64,000 nucleotides of DNA. Source: Halosimplex halophilum. Lineage in GTDB: Archaea > Halobacteriota > Halobacteria > Halobacteriales > Haloarculaceae. The first letter of the stretch is position 1; the number at the start of each line of letters is the position of its first letter. The notes under the pieces were generated by a model. It was given only the letters and a program-made list of their open reading frames with translations, had not been told where the DNA came from and did no database searches. This document shows, piece by piece, positions 32,296-40,901 of this stretch. Made by a program: the position numbers and the translations under genes. The DNA is taken from NCBI RefSeq assembly GCF_004698125.1, contig NZ_ML214298.1, positions 186,001 through 250,000 of the forward strand, in the 5' to 3' direction.

Positions 32296-34365
32296 ATGAC
32301 ACGGACAGAGGGGGAGCGTTCGGGGACGAGCGGGGACTGCGCCTGCGACCCGTCGGTCGTCGCGGACGAGGGGTTCTTCCGGGCGCTGGTCGAGAGCGCG
32401 TCGGACGCGGTCGTGACCGTCGACGAGACGGGCGGGATCGTCTTCGCCAACCCGGCCACGGCGGAGGTGTTCGGCCACGAGCCCGAGTCGCTGGTCGGCC
32501 GGTCGGTGACGGCGTTCCTGCCGGGGGGCGACCGGCCGCGGGTCCGCGAGGCCTTCGAGGCGCTGCGGTCGGGGCCGGAGGCGCCGACGGAGTGGGAGGG
32601 GATCGAGACCGTCTGTCGGCACCGCGACGGCCGGCTCGTCCCGGTCGAGCTGTCGCTGCGGGCCCACCGGGACGGCGAGCGGCAGTTACTGACCGCCGTC
32701 GTCCGCGACGTGTCCGACCGTCACGCCGAACGGATCGAGCGCCGCCGCGAGCGGGACCTGACCGAGCAGCTGCTGCGGACGGTCCCGACGGGCCTGGTCG
32801 TGCTCTCGGCGGCGGGCGTCATCGAGCGGATGAACGACCGGGCGGGCGAGATCCTGGGCGTCGACCCCGCGACGGTGGTCGGCGACGACCGGGACACCGA
32901 CGCCTGGCGGCTGCTGGACGCCGACGGCGACCCCGTCCCGCCCGACGAGCGGGTGTTCCAGCGGGCCCGGGACGCCGGGCGGCCGGTGACGGAGGTCGAA
33001 CAGCGGGTCGAGCGGGCGGACGGCTCGCGCGTCTGGGTGCGGGTCAGCGCGGCGCCGCTGACCGACGGCGAGGGCGGCGACCGCGTGGTGGTGGTCGTCG
33101 AGGACATCTCCGGACAGAAGGAGCGCGAGCGCCGCCTGCGCGAGCAGAACGAGCAGCTCGAACGCCTCGACCGGATCAACGCCGTCATCCGGGGGATCGA
33201 CCAGGCGCTGGTGCGGGCGACGACGCGCCGGGAGATCGACGAGGCGGTCTGCGAGGCGCTGGCCGCGGCCGACCCGTACCTGGCGGCCTGGATCGGCGAC
33301 GTGAGCGCCGGCAGCGACGAGGTGACCCCGCGGGCCCACGGCGGCGACGTGGCCGACTACCTCGACGCGATCTCGGTCACGCGGTCGTCCGAACCCGTCG
33401 GTTCCGGGCCCGCGAGCCGTGCGATCCGGTCGCGGTCGGTGCAGGTCACCCACGACGTGAACACCGACCCGGCCTTCGAGGGGGCGCGGGCGGCCGCCGC
33501 CGCCCACGGGGTCCGCTCGGCGGCCAGCGTCCCGCTGGTGTACGACGGGACGATCTACGGCGTGTTGACCGTCTACGCGGACGAACCGGGGGTCTTCGAC
33601 GCCACCGAGCAGGCGGTGCTCGGCGAGCTCGGGGCGACGATCGGCCACGCGATCAACGCGGTGACCACCCGACAGGCGCTGGTGGCCGACCGCGTGACGG
33701 AACTGCGGCTGGCGGTCGACGACGACCGCCACTTCTTCTCGGCGCTGTCGGCCGCGCTGGACTGCGAGGTGGCCTTCGAGGGCGCGACCGTCCAGGCCGA
33801 CGAGACGTTCCGCTACTACCTGACCGTCGCGGGGGCGGACCCGGACGACGTGCTCGGGTTCGCCGACGGGTTCGCGGGCGTCGAGTCGGCCCGCGTCGTC
33901 AGCGTCGGTCCCGACGGGGAGTGCCTGCTGGAGGCGACGCTCGACGCCGGGAGCGCGTTCGGCGTCGTCGCGAGCCACGGCGGCGCGGTCCGGTCGGCGT
34001 CGGCGACCGGCGGCAGCTGCGAGATCGTGGCCGAACTCCCGGTGGCGGCCGACGTACGCGCCGTCGTCGAGGCGCTCCGCGAGGCCTTCGACGGCATCGA
34101 GGTCCGCGCCCAGCGCGACCGGGAACGCGCGGGGACCGACTCGGTCCCCTCGGGGACCTCGCTCGACGCCGACCTGACCGAACGCCAGCGGACCGCCCTG
34201 GAGACCGCCTACTACGCCGGCTTCTTCGAGTGGCCCCGCGAGTCCACCGGGGAGGAGGTCGCCGAGTCGCTGGGCGTCTCCGCGCCCACCTTCCACAGGC
34301 ATCTCAGGGTCGCCGAGCGGAAGCTACTCGCCGCCCGCTTCGGCGACGAGCCGACGGACGAGTGA
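32296..34365 (+). CDS. Bat-type regulator: PAS-PAS-GAF-HTH_10
   Basis: This 689-residue cytoplasmic sensor-regulator has PAS domains at about 27-140 (ESASDAVVTVDETGGIVFAN) and 160-275 (LRTVPTGLVVLSAAGVIER). A coiled linker (QNEQLERLDRINAVIRGIDQ) and a GAF domain (about 305-455) follow, then the bacterioopsin-activator domain (about 460-610) and a C-terminal HTH_10 (LTERQRTALETAYYAGFFEW with EEVAESLGVSAPTFHRHLR). Members activate genes in response to oxygen, light or redox. No bop gene is near, so the target is unknown. The boxes AATTAATAA and ATATTTAC (32254-32267) precede the ATG at about 30 nt. Confidence 0.92.
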   Translation: MTRTEGERSGTSGDCACDPSVVADEGFFRALVESASDAVVTVDETGGIVFANPATAEVFGHEPESLVGRSVTAFLPGGDRPRVREAFEALRSGPEAPTEWEGIETVCRHRDGRLVPVELSLRAHRDGERQLLTAVVRDVSDRHAERIERRRERDLTEQLLRTVPTGLVVLSAAGVIERMNDRAGEILGVDPATVVGDDRDTDAWRLLDADGDPVPPDERVFQRARDAGRPVTEVEQRVERADGSRVWVRVSAAPLTDGEGGDRVVVVVEDISGQKERERRLREQNEQLERLDRINAVIRGIDQALVRATTRREIDEAVCEALAAADPYLAAWIGDVSAGSDEVTPRAHGGDVADYLDAISVTRSSEPVGSGPASRAIRSRSVQVTHDVNTDPAFEGARAAAAAHGVRSAASVPLVYDGTIYGVLTVYADEPGVFDATEQAVLGELGATIGHAINAVTTRQALVADRVTELRLAVDDDRHFFSALSAALDCEVAFEGATVQADETFRYYLTVAGADPDDVLGFADGFAGVESARVVSVGPDGECLLEATLDAGSAFGVVASHGGAVRSASATGGSCEIVAELPVAADVRAVVEALREAFDGIEVRAQRDRERAGTDSVPSGTSLDADLTERQRTALETAYYAGFFEWPRESTGEEVAESLGVSAPTFHRHLRVAERKLLAARFGDEPTDE

Positions 34366-34404
34366 CACTAACCGTTTAGCCACGCGACTGAATACCGTAC
34401 GGGG

Positions 34405-34418
34405 GTATGCTCCCATAC
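34405..34418. promoter_or_regulatory. Inverted repeat before the DUF7344-type gene
   Basis: GTATG and CATAC surround the centre CTCC, three bases before the ATG at 34421, in the zone of the expected transcription start. It could be an operator for the winged-helix protein itself. This is a short repeat, so chance cannot be excluded. Confidence 0.35.
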
Positions 34419-34420
34419 AG

Positions 34421-34747
34421 ATGGGACGCAACCACCACGAGGCCCTCGAACCGGCCGCCGACGCCACAGCGAGTGACGAGACGGACGCGCTGTTCGCCGT
34501 CCTCTCGAACGCAGACCGCCGGTTCGTGCTCTCGCATCTCGCCCAGCGGGAGACGCCGCCGGCCCTCGACCCCCTCGCCGGCGCGCTCGCGACGTGGAAC
34601 GACGACCGCTCCCGGGAGGACGCCCGCATCGCGCTCCACCACGTCCACCTGCCGAAACTGGAGGACGCGGGGCTGGTCACCTACGGCGACACCGTCGAAC
34701 TGACCGACGACGCCGACGCGTCGCTGGACCTGGTCGACGACGTCTGA
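34421..34747 (+). CDS. DUF7344-type winged-helix protein, 108 aa
   Basis: This small regulator has the haloarchaeal winged-helix pattern DALFAVLSNADRRFVLSHL (about 23-42), a linker, and LHHVHLPKLEDAGLVTYGD, which is the recognition helix and wing. Such proteins, which I recall as DUF7344, often sit alone and their targets are unknown. It lies 55 nt downstream of the Bat-type regulator but has a GAATACC box about 28 nt before the ATG, so it is probably separately transcribed. Confidence 0.72.
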   Translation: MGRNHHEALEPAADATASDETDALFAVLSNADRRFVLSHLAQRETPPALDPLAGALATWNDDRSREDARIALHHVHLPKLEDAGLVTYGDTVELTDDADASLDLVDDV

Positions 34748-34852
34748 GTCGGCACTGAGCGAACTTCTCACAGATCCCGGAAGACGGACGAGCGGCAGCC
34801 GCGCATGTCGGCGGCGGCCCGGTCGCCGGCCGGGGACTCACTGGCCGACCGC

Positions 34853-37579
34853 TTACTCGATGTTGATCGCGGGTCGGCCCGGCGCGGCCTTCCCCGCCAG
34901 GTCGTCGTCGGCCTCGTCGGCCGACCGGACGACCACCTCGGCGTCGAACTCCTCCTCGATCAGCCACGCGGCCCGCTCCAGCGCCGCTTTCTCCGCCCCG
35001 GGTGCGAGCACGTCCGAGAGCGCCTCGCGCTCGGCCTGCAGGTCCTGTGCGAAGTCGGCGGCGGCGTCGCCCTGCTCGCGGATCTCGTCGTGGCTCATCA
35101 GGTCGCCGATCAGGTTGTCGGCGTCGGACTCGCGGGCGAGTTCGTGCGCGCGCGTCTTCCACTCGGGGGCGACCGCGAGCGTGATCCGCTCGGGGTCCTC
35201 GATGCCGACGGTGTCGACGATGTCGCGCACGTCCTCGCGGGTGTCCTCGACTAGGCGGCTGGCCACCTCGTAGTCGGCGGGCAGGTCCGCCTCCGGCCAC
35301 TCGGCCTCGGCGAGCAGACCCTCGCCGCCCAGCCGCTCCCAGACCTCCTCGGCGACGTGTGGCGCGACCGGGCCCAGGAGCTTCACGACCGTCCGCACGC
35401 CCCGCTCGACGACGGCGGGGTCGGCGTCCTCCCGTTCGTGGTAGCGGCGCAGCAGCGAGACCACGTCCCGGGTCGCCTGCAGCGCGTGGTTGAACCGGAA
35501 GTCCTCGAACTCCGCGGTGGCCGTGGCGGCCGTCGCGGCGATCTCCCGGTCGACGTAGGCCGCGACGGGGTCCTCGTCGACGGCGCCCGCCGCGTCGGCG
35601 GCGTCGCCGGCGCCCAGGCCGCCCTCGCTCTCGGCGACCTCCTCGGCCAGCCCGTAGACGTTCTGGAGGAACTGGTAGCTGGAACGGACGCCTTCAGGGC
35701 TCCAGGCGAACTCCTTCTCGGGCTGGGCGGCCTCCATGATGAACAGCCGCGCCGTGTCGGCGCCGTACTCGTCGATGATCCGCTGGGGCGAGACGCCGTT
35801 GCCCTTCGACTTGGACATCTTGTTGCCGTTCTCGCCCAGCACCATCCCCTGGTTGGTCAGGTTCGTGAACGGTTCCCTGACTCCGTCGACGAGGTCGATG
35901 TCGTCGAGGACTTTCGTGAAGAAGCGGGCGTACAGCAGGTGCATGACGGCGTGTTCGATGCCGCCGACGTAGCGGTCGACGGGCATCCAGTCGCTGGCCC
36001 GCTCGGTGTCGAAGGGGACCTCGTCGGCGTCGGGCGAGACGTACCGCAGGAAGTACCACGAGGAGTCGACGAACGTGTCCATCGTGTCCGTTTCCCGTTT
36101 CGCGGGCCCACCGCAGTCGGGGCACTCGACTTCCTTCCACTCCTCGGCGGCGTCGAGTGGGTTCCCGGTCGTGTGGACGAACTCCGGCAGTTCGACGGGC
36201 AGGTCCTCGTCGGGCACCTCGACGAAGCCACACTCCTCGCAGTGGACCATCGGGATCGGCGTGCCCCAGTAGCGCTGGCGGGAGATCCCCCAGTCGCGCA
36301 GGCGGTACTCGACGCGGTGCTCGCCGTCGAACACGTCGACGAATTTCTCCCGGGCCTCTTCGCTCGTCAGCCCGTCGTACTCGCCGCTGTTGACGAGCAC
36401 ACCGTCGGGCGTGTAGGCTTCCGCCTGCACGTCCACGCCCTCGGGATCGGTCTCGGCGTCGGGTTTCGGCTCGACGACCTGCTTGATCGGGATGTCGTGT
36501 TTCTCGGCGAAGGCGTGGTCGCGCTCGTCGTGGGCGGGGACGGCGTACAGCGCGCCCGTGCCCACGTCCTCCAGCACGTAGTCGGCGACGTAGACCGGGA
36601 TCTCCTCGCCGGTCGCGGGGTTTTCGGCGTACTCGCCGGTGAACACGCCGGAGGTCTCGTCGACCTCGTCGTCGTCGGCGTGTTCGACCCGCTCGACGTA
36701 CTCGGCCACGTCGTCGTTCTCCTCGGCGAGTCGCTGGGCGACCTCGTGGCCCGGCGAGAGCGCGAAGAACGTCGCGCCGTGGATGGTGTCCAGACGGGTG
36801 GTGAAGATCTCCACGGTGTCGCCGGTCGTGAGGTCGAACTCCACGCTGTCCCCTTCCTGGCGGCCGATCCAGTTGCGCTGCATCTCGCGGACGTTGTTCG
36901 GCCACCCCTCCAGGTCGTCCAGCGCTTCCAGCAGTTCCTCGGCGTAGTCGGTGATCGTCAGGAACCACTGGTCCATCTCGCGGTGCTCGATGGGGGTGTC
37001 ACAGCGCCAGCAGATCTCGGCGCCGCCGGGGCCCTCCTCGACCTGTTCGTCCGCGAGGACGGTCTCGCAGGAGGGACACCAGTTCAGCTCGGCGGCCTGG
37101 CGCTCGACGAGCCCCTCCTCGCGGAACCGCTTGAACAGCCACTGGTTCCAGCGGTAGTAGTCGGGCTCGCAGGTGGTGACCTCCCGCTCCCAGTCGTAGC
37201 CGAAGCCCATCGCCTTCAGCTGGGTCTTCATCGAGTCGATGCAGTCCATCGTCCAGTCGCGGGGGTTGGTGTCCCGCTCGTTGGCGGCGTTCTCGGCGGG
37301 CAGGCCGAACGAGTCCCAGCCCATCGGGTGCAGGACGCTCTCGCCGCGCATCCGCTCGAAGCGGGCGTAGGCGTCCGTGATGGTGTAGTTGCGGACGTGG
37401 CCCATGTGCAGATCGCCCGACGTGTAGGGGAACATCGCGAGGACGTACTCGGGGTCCTCGGCGTCGTCGGGGATGCGGAACACACCCTCCTCGTCCCACG
37501 TGCGCTGCCAGCGGGGCTCGATCTCCGCGTGGTCGAACCCCCGCTCTCGCTCGCGTTGTTCTCCGGTCCCGGCAGTCAT
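34853..37579 (-). CDS. leuS: Leucyl-tRNA synthetase (bacterial-like type)
   Basis: This 908-residue class I synthetase charges tRNA-Leu. The HIGH motif is HMGH (58-61) and the KMSKS loop is NKMSKSKGNGVSPQ (about 588). Three Cys pairs (CPSC...CWRC, CEEC and CPDC) form zinc sites, and the CP1 editing domain carries TTRLDTIHGATFFALSPGH, with Leu where most relatives have Pro. The KMSKSKGN loop and zinc layout are of the bacterial rather than the archaeal/eukaryotic form, as in other haloarchaea. The start MTAGTGEQ is set by the CTATAG box (37600-37606, minus) about 25 nt upstream. The open frame further upstream is not used. Confidence 0.95.
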   Translation of the reverse strand: MTAGTGEQRERERGFDHAEIEPRWQRTWDEEGVFRIPDDAEDPEYVLAMFPYTSGDLHMGHVRNYTITDAYARFERMRGESVLHPMGWDSFGLPAENAANERDTNPRDWTMDCIDSMKTQLKAMGFGYDWEREVTTCEPDYYRWNQWLFKRFREEGLVERQAAELNWCPSCETVLADEQVEEGPGGAEICWRCDTPIEHREMDQWFLTITDYAEELLEALDDLEGWPNNVREMQRNWIGRQEGDSVEFDLTTGDTVEIFTTRLDTIHGATFFALSPGHEVAQRLAEENDDVAEYVERVEHADDDEVDETSGVFTGEYAENPATGEEIPVYVADYVLEDVGTGALYAVPAHDERDHAFAEKHDIPIKQVVEPKPDAETDPEGVDVQAEAYTPDGVLVNSGEYDGLTSEEAREKFVDVFDGEHRVEYRLRDWGISRQRYWGTPIPMVHCEECGFVEVPDEDLPVELPEFVHTTGNPLDAAEEWKEVECPDCGGPAKRETDTMDTFVDSSWYFLRYVSPDADEVPFDTERASDWMPVDRYVGGIEHAVMHLLYARFFTKVLDDIDLVDGVREPFTNLTNQGMVLGENGNKMSKSKGNGVSPQRIIDEYGADTARLFIMEAAQPEKEFAWSPEGVRSSYQFLQNVYGLAEEVAESEGGLGAGDAADAAGAVDEDPVAAYVDREIAATAATATAEFEDFRFNHALQATRDVVSLLRRYHEREDADPAVVERGVRTVVKLLGPVAPHVAEEVWERLGGEGLLAEAEWPEADLPADYEVASRLVEDTREDVRDIVDTVGIEDPERITLAVAPEWKTRAHELARESDADNLIGDLMSHDEIREQGDAAADFAQDLQAEREALSDVLAPGAEKAALERAAWLIEEEFDAEVVVRSADEADDDLAGKAAPGRPAINIE

Positions 37580-37722
37580 GCGCGTACGTCGGACAGCGAC
37601 GTTGCTATAGCTTTCCCTTCGCTGGGAGGGAGACACACGGCCGAGGGAGGCGGACTGTCCCCCCGTCGCCCCCGCTGTGGCGGCCACCGTGGTTTTACGT
37701 CCGACGGCTCCCACCGTCCGAT

Positions 37723-38664
37723 ATGCGCGTCGCTTCCCTCCTGCCGTCGGCCACCGAGATCTGTTACGCCCTCGGGGTCGAACCCGTCGGCGTCTCCCAC
37801 GAGTGCGACTGGCCGCCCGCGGCCGCCGAGTTACCGACGCTGGACCGCTCGCGGGTCGACCCCGACCAGCCGAGTGCCGCGATCAACGAACAGGTCGCAC
37901 AGGCCGAGCAGGAACACGGCGGCGTCTACGAGATCGATCTGGACGCGCTCGCCGAAGTCGACCCCGACGTGGTGGTCACCCAGGGCGTCTGCGACGTGTG
38001 CGCCGTCGACACGCTCCTCGTCGAGGAGGCCATCGCCGAGGCGGGCGTCGACGCCGAGGTGCTCACGACCGACGTGCACAGCCTCGACGACCTCTACGCC
38101 GACATCGAGCGCTTCGGCGACGTGTTCGACCGCGAGCCGCGGGCCGACGAACTGGTCGCGGACCTCCGGAAACGGGTCGCGGCCGTCCGCGAGCGGACGG
38201 AGGGGATCCCCGCCGAGGACCGGCCGAGCGTCGCCGTCTTCGACTGGCTCGACCCCGTCATGGTCGCCGGCCACTGGATGCCCGAACTCGTCGCGGCGGC
38301 GGGCGGCACGTACCCGATGGCCGACACCGGCGACCGCTCGACGCCCCGCGAGTGGGCGAGCGTCCGGGAGGCCGACCCCGACGCCGTCGTCGCCGCGCCG
38401 TGCGGGTTCGGGCTCGACCAGACGCTCGACAGCGCCGGCGAACTGACCGCCAGGCCGGGGTTCGCGGATCTGTCCGCCGCCGAGTCCGGCCGCGTCTACG
38501 CGATGGACGGCCACTACTACGTGAACCGGCCCGGCCCCAGGCTGGTCGACACGCTGGAACACCTCGCCGGCCTCCTGCACCCCGACCGGTTCGACGCTCC
38601 GCCCGAGGACGTGGCGCGCGAACTGCCCGTCGACGCGGCGAAGCGGGAAGAACCGGCGGCGTAG
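37723..38664 (+). CDS. BtuF-like cobalamin-binding protein without signal peptide
   Basis: This 313-residue protein of the periplasmic-binding fold starts directly with the first strand MRVASLLPSATEICYALG and has no signal or lipobox, so it is likely cytoplasmic. Characteristic stretches are GVSHECDWPP, VVTQGVCDVCAVD and RVYAMDGHYYVNRPGPRL. Similar unexported homologues are usually annotated as cobalamin-binding proteins. No BtuC/BtuD transporter is adjacent. It may bind or handle a corrinoid in the cytoplasm, but the ligand is not proven. Confidence 0.8.
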   Translation: MRVASLLPSATEICYALGVEPVGVSHECDWPPAAAELPTLDRSRVDPDQPSAAINEQVAQAEQEHGGVYEIDLDALAEVDPDVVVTQGVCDVCAVDTLLVEEAIAEAGVDAEVLTTDVHSLDDLYADIERFGDVFDREPRADELVADLRKRVAAVRERTEGIPAEDRPSVAVFDWLDPVMVAGHWMPELVAAAGGTYPMADTGDRSTPREWASVREADPDAVVAAPCGFGLDQTLDSAGELTARPGFADLSAAESGRVYAMDGHYYVNRPGPRLVDTLEHLAGLLHPDRFDAPPEDVARELPVDAAKREEPAA

Positions 38665-38726
38665 ACGCTGCGGGGGAGCCGTAGCGAGAACGGCCCCCCT
38701 GCGCGGCGGGGTCGCCGGGCGGCGAC

Positions 38727-39233
38727 TCAGCCCAGCGACACGGAGCTGACGGACTGGGACCGTTCGGCGTCCCAGAACTCCAGCCGTTCGGCGGTCCACT
38801 CGACGGGGTCGAAGGGGGTGTCCCGGAGGCCCGCGGCCCGCTCGACGGAGCCGCCCCGGGCCACCGTGACGTGGGGGACGTAGTCGTCGCCCTCCACGTC
38901 GTCGACGGGGTCGAAGCGCTCGCAGAGCCGCCGGTGCAGGTCGACGAGGCCGGGGCTCTCGACGGCGAGGTAGACGACGGGCCCCTCGCCGCGGGGTACG
39001 TCGGTGAAGACGTCGACGCCGGTGACCCGCACCTCGAAGGGGGGTTCGCCGCGGAGGGCTTCGCGGGCGCGGGCTTCGAGTTCGTGGTAGCGGGCGGCGT
39101 CGCCGCGGCCGAGGCGCTTGGCGACGAGGGTGTGCTCGCCGCGCTGGCGAAGGTCGGCGGTCCCGAGGCGGGTCCCCAGGTCGCGGGCGAGGGCGGCGAC
39201 CGTCCCGGGCACGGGGACGTTCAGGCTGTACAC
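38727..39233 (-). CDS. 2'-5' RNA ligase-like (LigT) 2H phosphoesterase
   Basis: This 168-residue member of the 2H phosphoesterase superfamily has both HxT motifs: HTL in GEHTLVAKRLG near residue 34, and HVT in DYVPHVTVARGG near residue 126. The family includes RNA 2',3'-cyclic phosphodiesterases and ligases acting on tRNA halves. The start is taken at GTG 39233 (VYSLNVPVPG), since upstream codons lose family likeness. It is convergent with the BtuF-like gene. Confidence 0.82.
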   Translation of the reverse strand: MYSLNVPVPGTVAALARDLGTRLGTADLRQRGEHTLVAKRLGRGDAARYHELEARAREALRGEPPFEVRVTGVDVFTDVPRGEGPVVYLAVESPGLVDLHRRLCERFDPVDDVEGDDYVPHVTVARGGSVERAAGLRDTPFDPVEWTAERLEFWDAERSQSVSSVSLG

Positions 39234-39316
39234 GCACGTCAGGAGGGGCCAGCGGCCGAAAAGGCCGTCGCTCGCGGGCGGCGATACGTTCCGGCCGCTC
39301 GCGGGCCGCGGCCCGC

Positions 39317-39499
39317 TCAGATCCGGTCGAGCAGCCAGAGGACGATCAGCGCGGCGATGACGAGGCCGACGACCGGCTGTAGCGCGCCCAGCAGCAGGTC
39401 CGTGAGGGCGTCGAGGACCTCCAGCGCGAGCCAGACGACGACGAGCACGAGCACGACCTTCAGCAGCGTCTCGACCTCGATGTCCGCCCGTGTGTCCAT
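39317..39499 (-). CDS. Small membrane protein, 60 aa (DUF7554-like)
   Basis: The protein starts MDTRADIEVETLLKVVLVLV and ends ALIVLWLLDRI, with two hydrophobic helices (about 13-32 and 39-58). I recall the haloarchaeal family DUF7554 with the same start and end. The ATG at 39499 is chosen over an upstream in-frame ATG for this reason. The function is unknown. Confidence 0.65.
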   Translation of the reverse strand: MDTRADIEVETLLKVVLVLVVVWLALEVLDALTDLLLGALQPVVGLVIAALIVLWLLDRI

Positions 39500-39609
39500 G
39501 GGCGCCCGGTGGCGAGCGACCGGCAAGTGTCTTCGGGAACCTGTCGCTCGAACCGAACGCGCGGGCGACCACGAAAGACTTTCCGCGGTTCGCTCCGACG
39601 CGAGTGACG

Positions 39610-40749
39610 ATGAGAGACGCGTCGCGGGGGGCCGTGGTGTCAGTCGCCGTCGCGCTGCTGTGTCTGTCGGCAGTCGGGCCTGCCGTCGGGGCCGCCGGCG
39701 AGCGGGGGTACCCCTCGCTGACCGACCGGGGTATCGCGGCCCAGGCGGAGCCGCCGCCGGCCTTCCAGTCGGCGGTCGACCCGGACGTGGTGGTGATGCG
39801 CGCGACCGTCGACGAGAACGGCACCGCGGCGTGGACCGTCGAGTTCCGGGTGCGACTGGACGACGAGAACACGACCGAGGCCTTCGAGTCGGTCCGGGCG
39901 GACGTGCGCGAGAACCCGTCGTCGTTCACGGACCAGTTCGCGACGGGCATGCGCCGGACGGTCGCCAGCGCCGAGAACCGGACCGGTCGCGAGATGGCGC
40001 TGGAGGGCGTCCGCGTCGCCGCGACCAGGGAGCAACTCCCCCAGGAGTACGGCGTCCTGACCTACCGGTTCACGTGGACGAACTTCGCGGCGACCGACGG
40101 CGACCGGCTGCGGATCGGCGACTCGCTGTCGGGCTTTTTCCTCGACGGCGAGTCCTCGCTCGTGCTCGGGTGGCCGGCCGGCTACGAGCCGGAGTCGGTG
40201 ACGCCCGACCCCGACGAGACCGGCAACGGGTCGGCCACCTGGCGCGGCCCCGCCGACTTCGGGTCGAACGAGCCGCGAGTGGTCGCCGCGCCCGCCGGGG
40301 GCGGTCCGCCGACGGCCGCGGTCGCCGCGGCGCTGCTCCTGCTCGTCGCCGCGGCCGGCGCCGTCGGGTGGCTCTACCGCTCGCGCGACGGGGTCCCGAT
40401 CGGCGGCGCGACCGGGACCGACCCGTCGAGCGGAGCGAGCGGGGCAGCGGCGGACCAGAACGGGGCCGCCGACGGGGCGGGCGACGCCGCCGAGGAGACC
40501 GACGACGGCGAGGCGGCCGACGACAGCGACGAACCCCCGGCGGAACTGCTGAGCAACGAGGAGCGGGTGATCCGGCTGGTCGAGGACAACGGCGGGCGGA
40601 TCAAACAGCAGCAGATCGCGAGCGAGTTCGACTGGACCGACGCGAAGACCAGCCAGGTCGTCGGCACCCTCCGCGAGGAGGACGCCGTCGAGACGTTCCG
40701 CATCGGCCGCGAGAACGTCGTCGCCCTGCCCGAGGAGAGCGACTTGTAG
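39610..40749 (+). CDS. Membrane-tethered winged-helix regulator with ectodomain
   Basis: This protein is 379 residues from ATG 39610, and GTG 39604 is also possible. A signal peptide (about 8-27, VVSVAVALLCLSAVGPAVG) is followed by an extracellular beta-rich domain (about 40-225), a single TM helix (AAVAAALLLLVAAAGAVGWLY, about 236-256), an acidic linker and a cytoplasmic winged helix (NEERVIRLVEDNGGRIKQQQ, then IASEFDWTDAKTSQVVGTLR). This type-I layout, which I recall as DUF7345 plus DUF7343, suggests one-component signalling from the surface to DNA. The ligand and targets are unknown. Confidence 0.82.
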   Translation: MRDASRGAVVSVAVALLCLSAVGPAVGAAGERGYPSLTDRGIAAQAEPPPAFQSAVDPDVVVMRATVDENGTAAWTVEFRVRLDDENTTEAFESVRADVRENPSSFTDQFATGMRRTVASAENRTGREMALEGVRVAATREQLPQEYGVLTYRFTWTNFAATDGDRLRIGDSLSGFFLDGESSLVLGWPAGYEPESVTPDPDETGNGSATWRGPADFGSNEPRVVAAPAGGGPPTAAVAAALLLLVAAAGAVGWLYRSRDGVPIGGATGTDPSSGASGAAADQNGAADGAGDAAEETDDGEAADDSDEPPAELLSNEERVIRLVEDNGGRIKQQQIASEFDWTDAKTSQVVGTLREEDAVETFRIGRENVVALPEESDL

Positions 40750-40901
40750 CTTTCGGTCTTTCACGCCGATGCTATCGGGATCGGGGAGGAGTACCGGGGG
40801 ACGGCGGCGGGACGACCGACGGCGGTAATCCGGCTTGATCGGGATTGAACCGGGTTGAAAGTCGAGGAGTTATATGGGGCCGTCGGCACAAGGGGACAAC
40901 G

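Noticed and set aside
34407-34703. 98-codon frame starting MLPYRWDATT
   Set aside because: It overlaps the winged-helix gene in another frame and is Pro/Ser/Arg-rich without motifs. The promoter spacing also fits the winged-helix gene.
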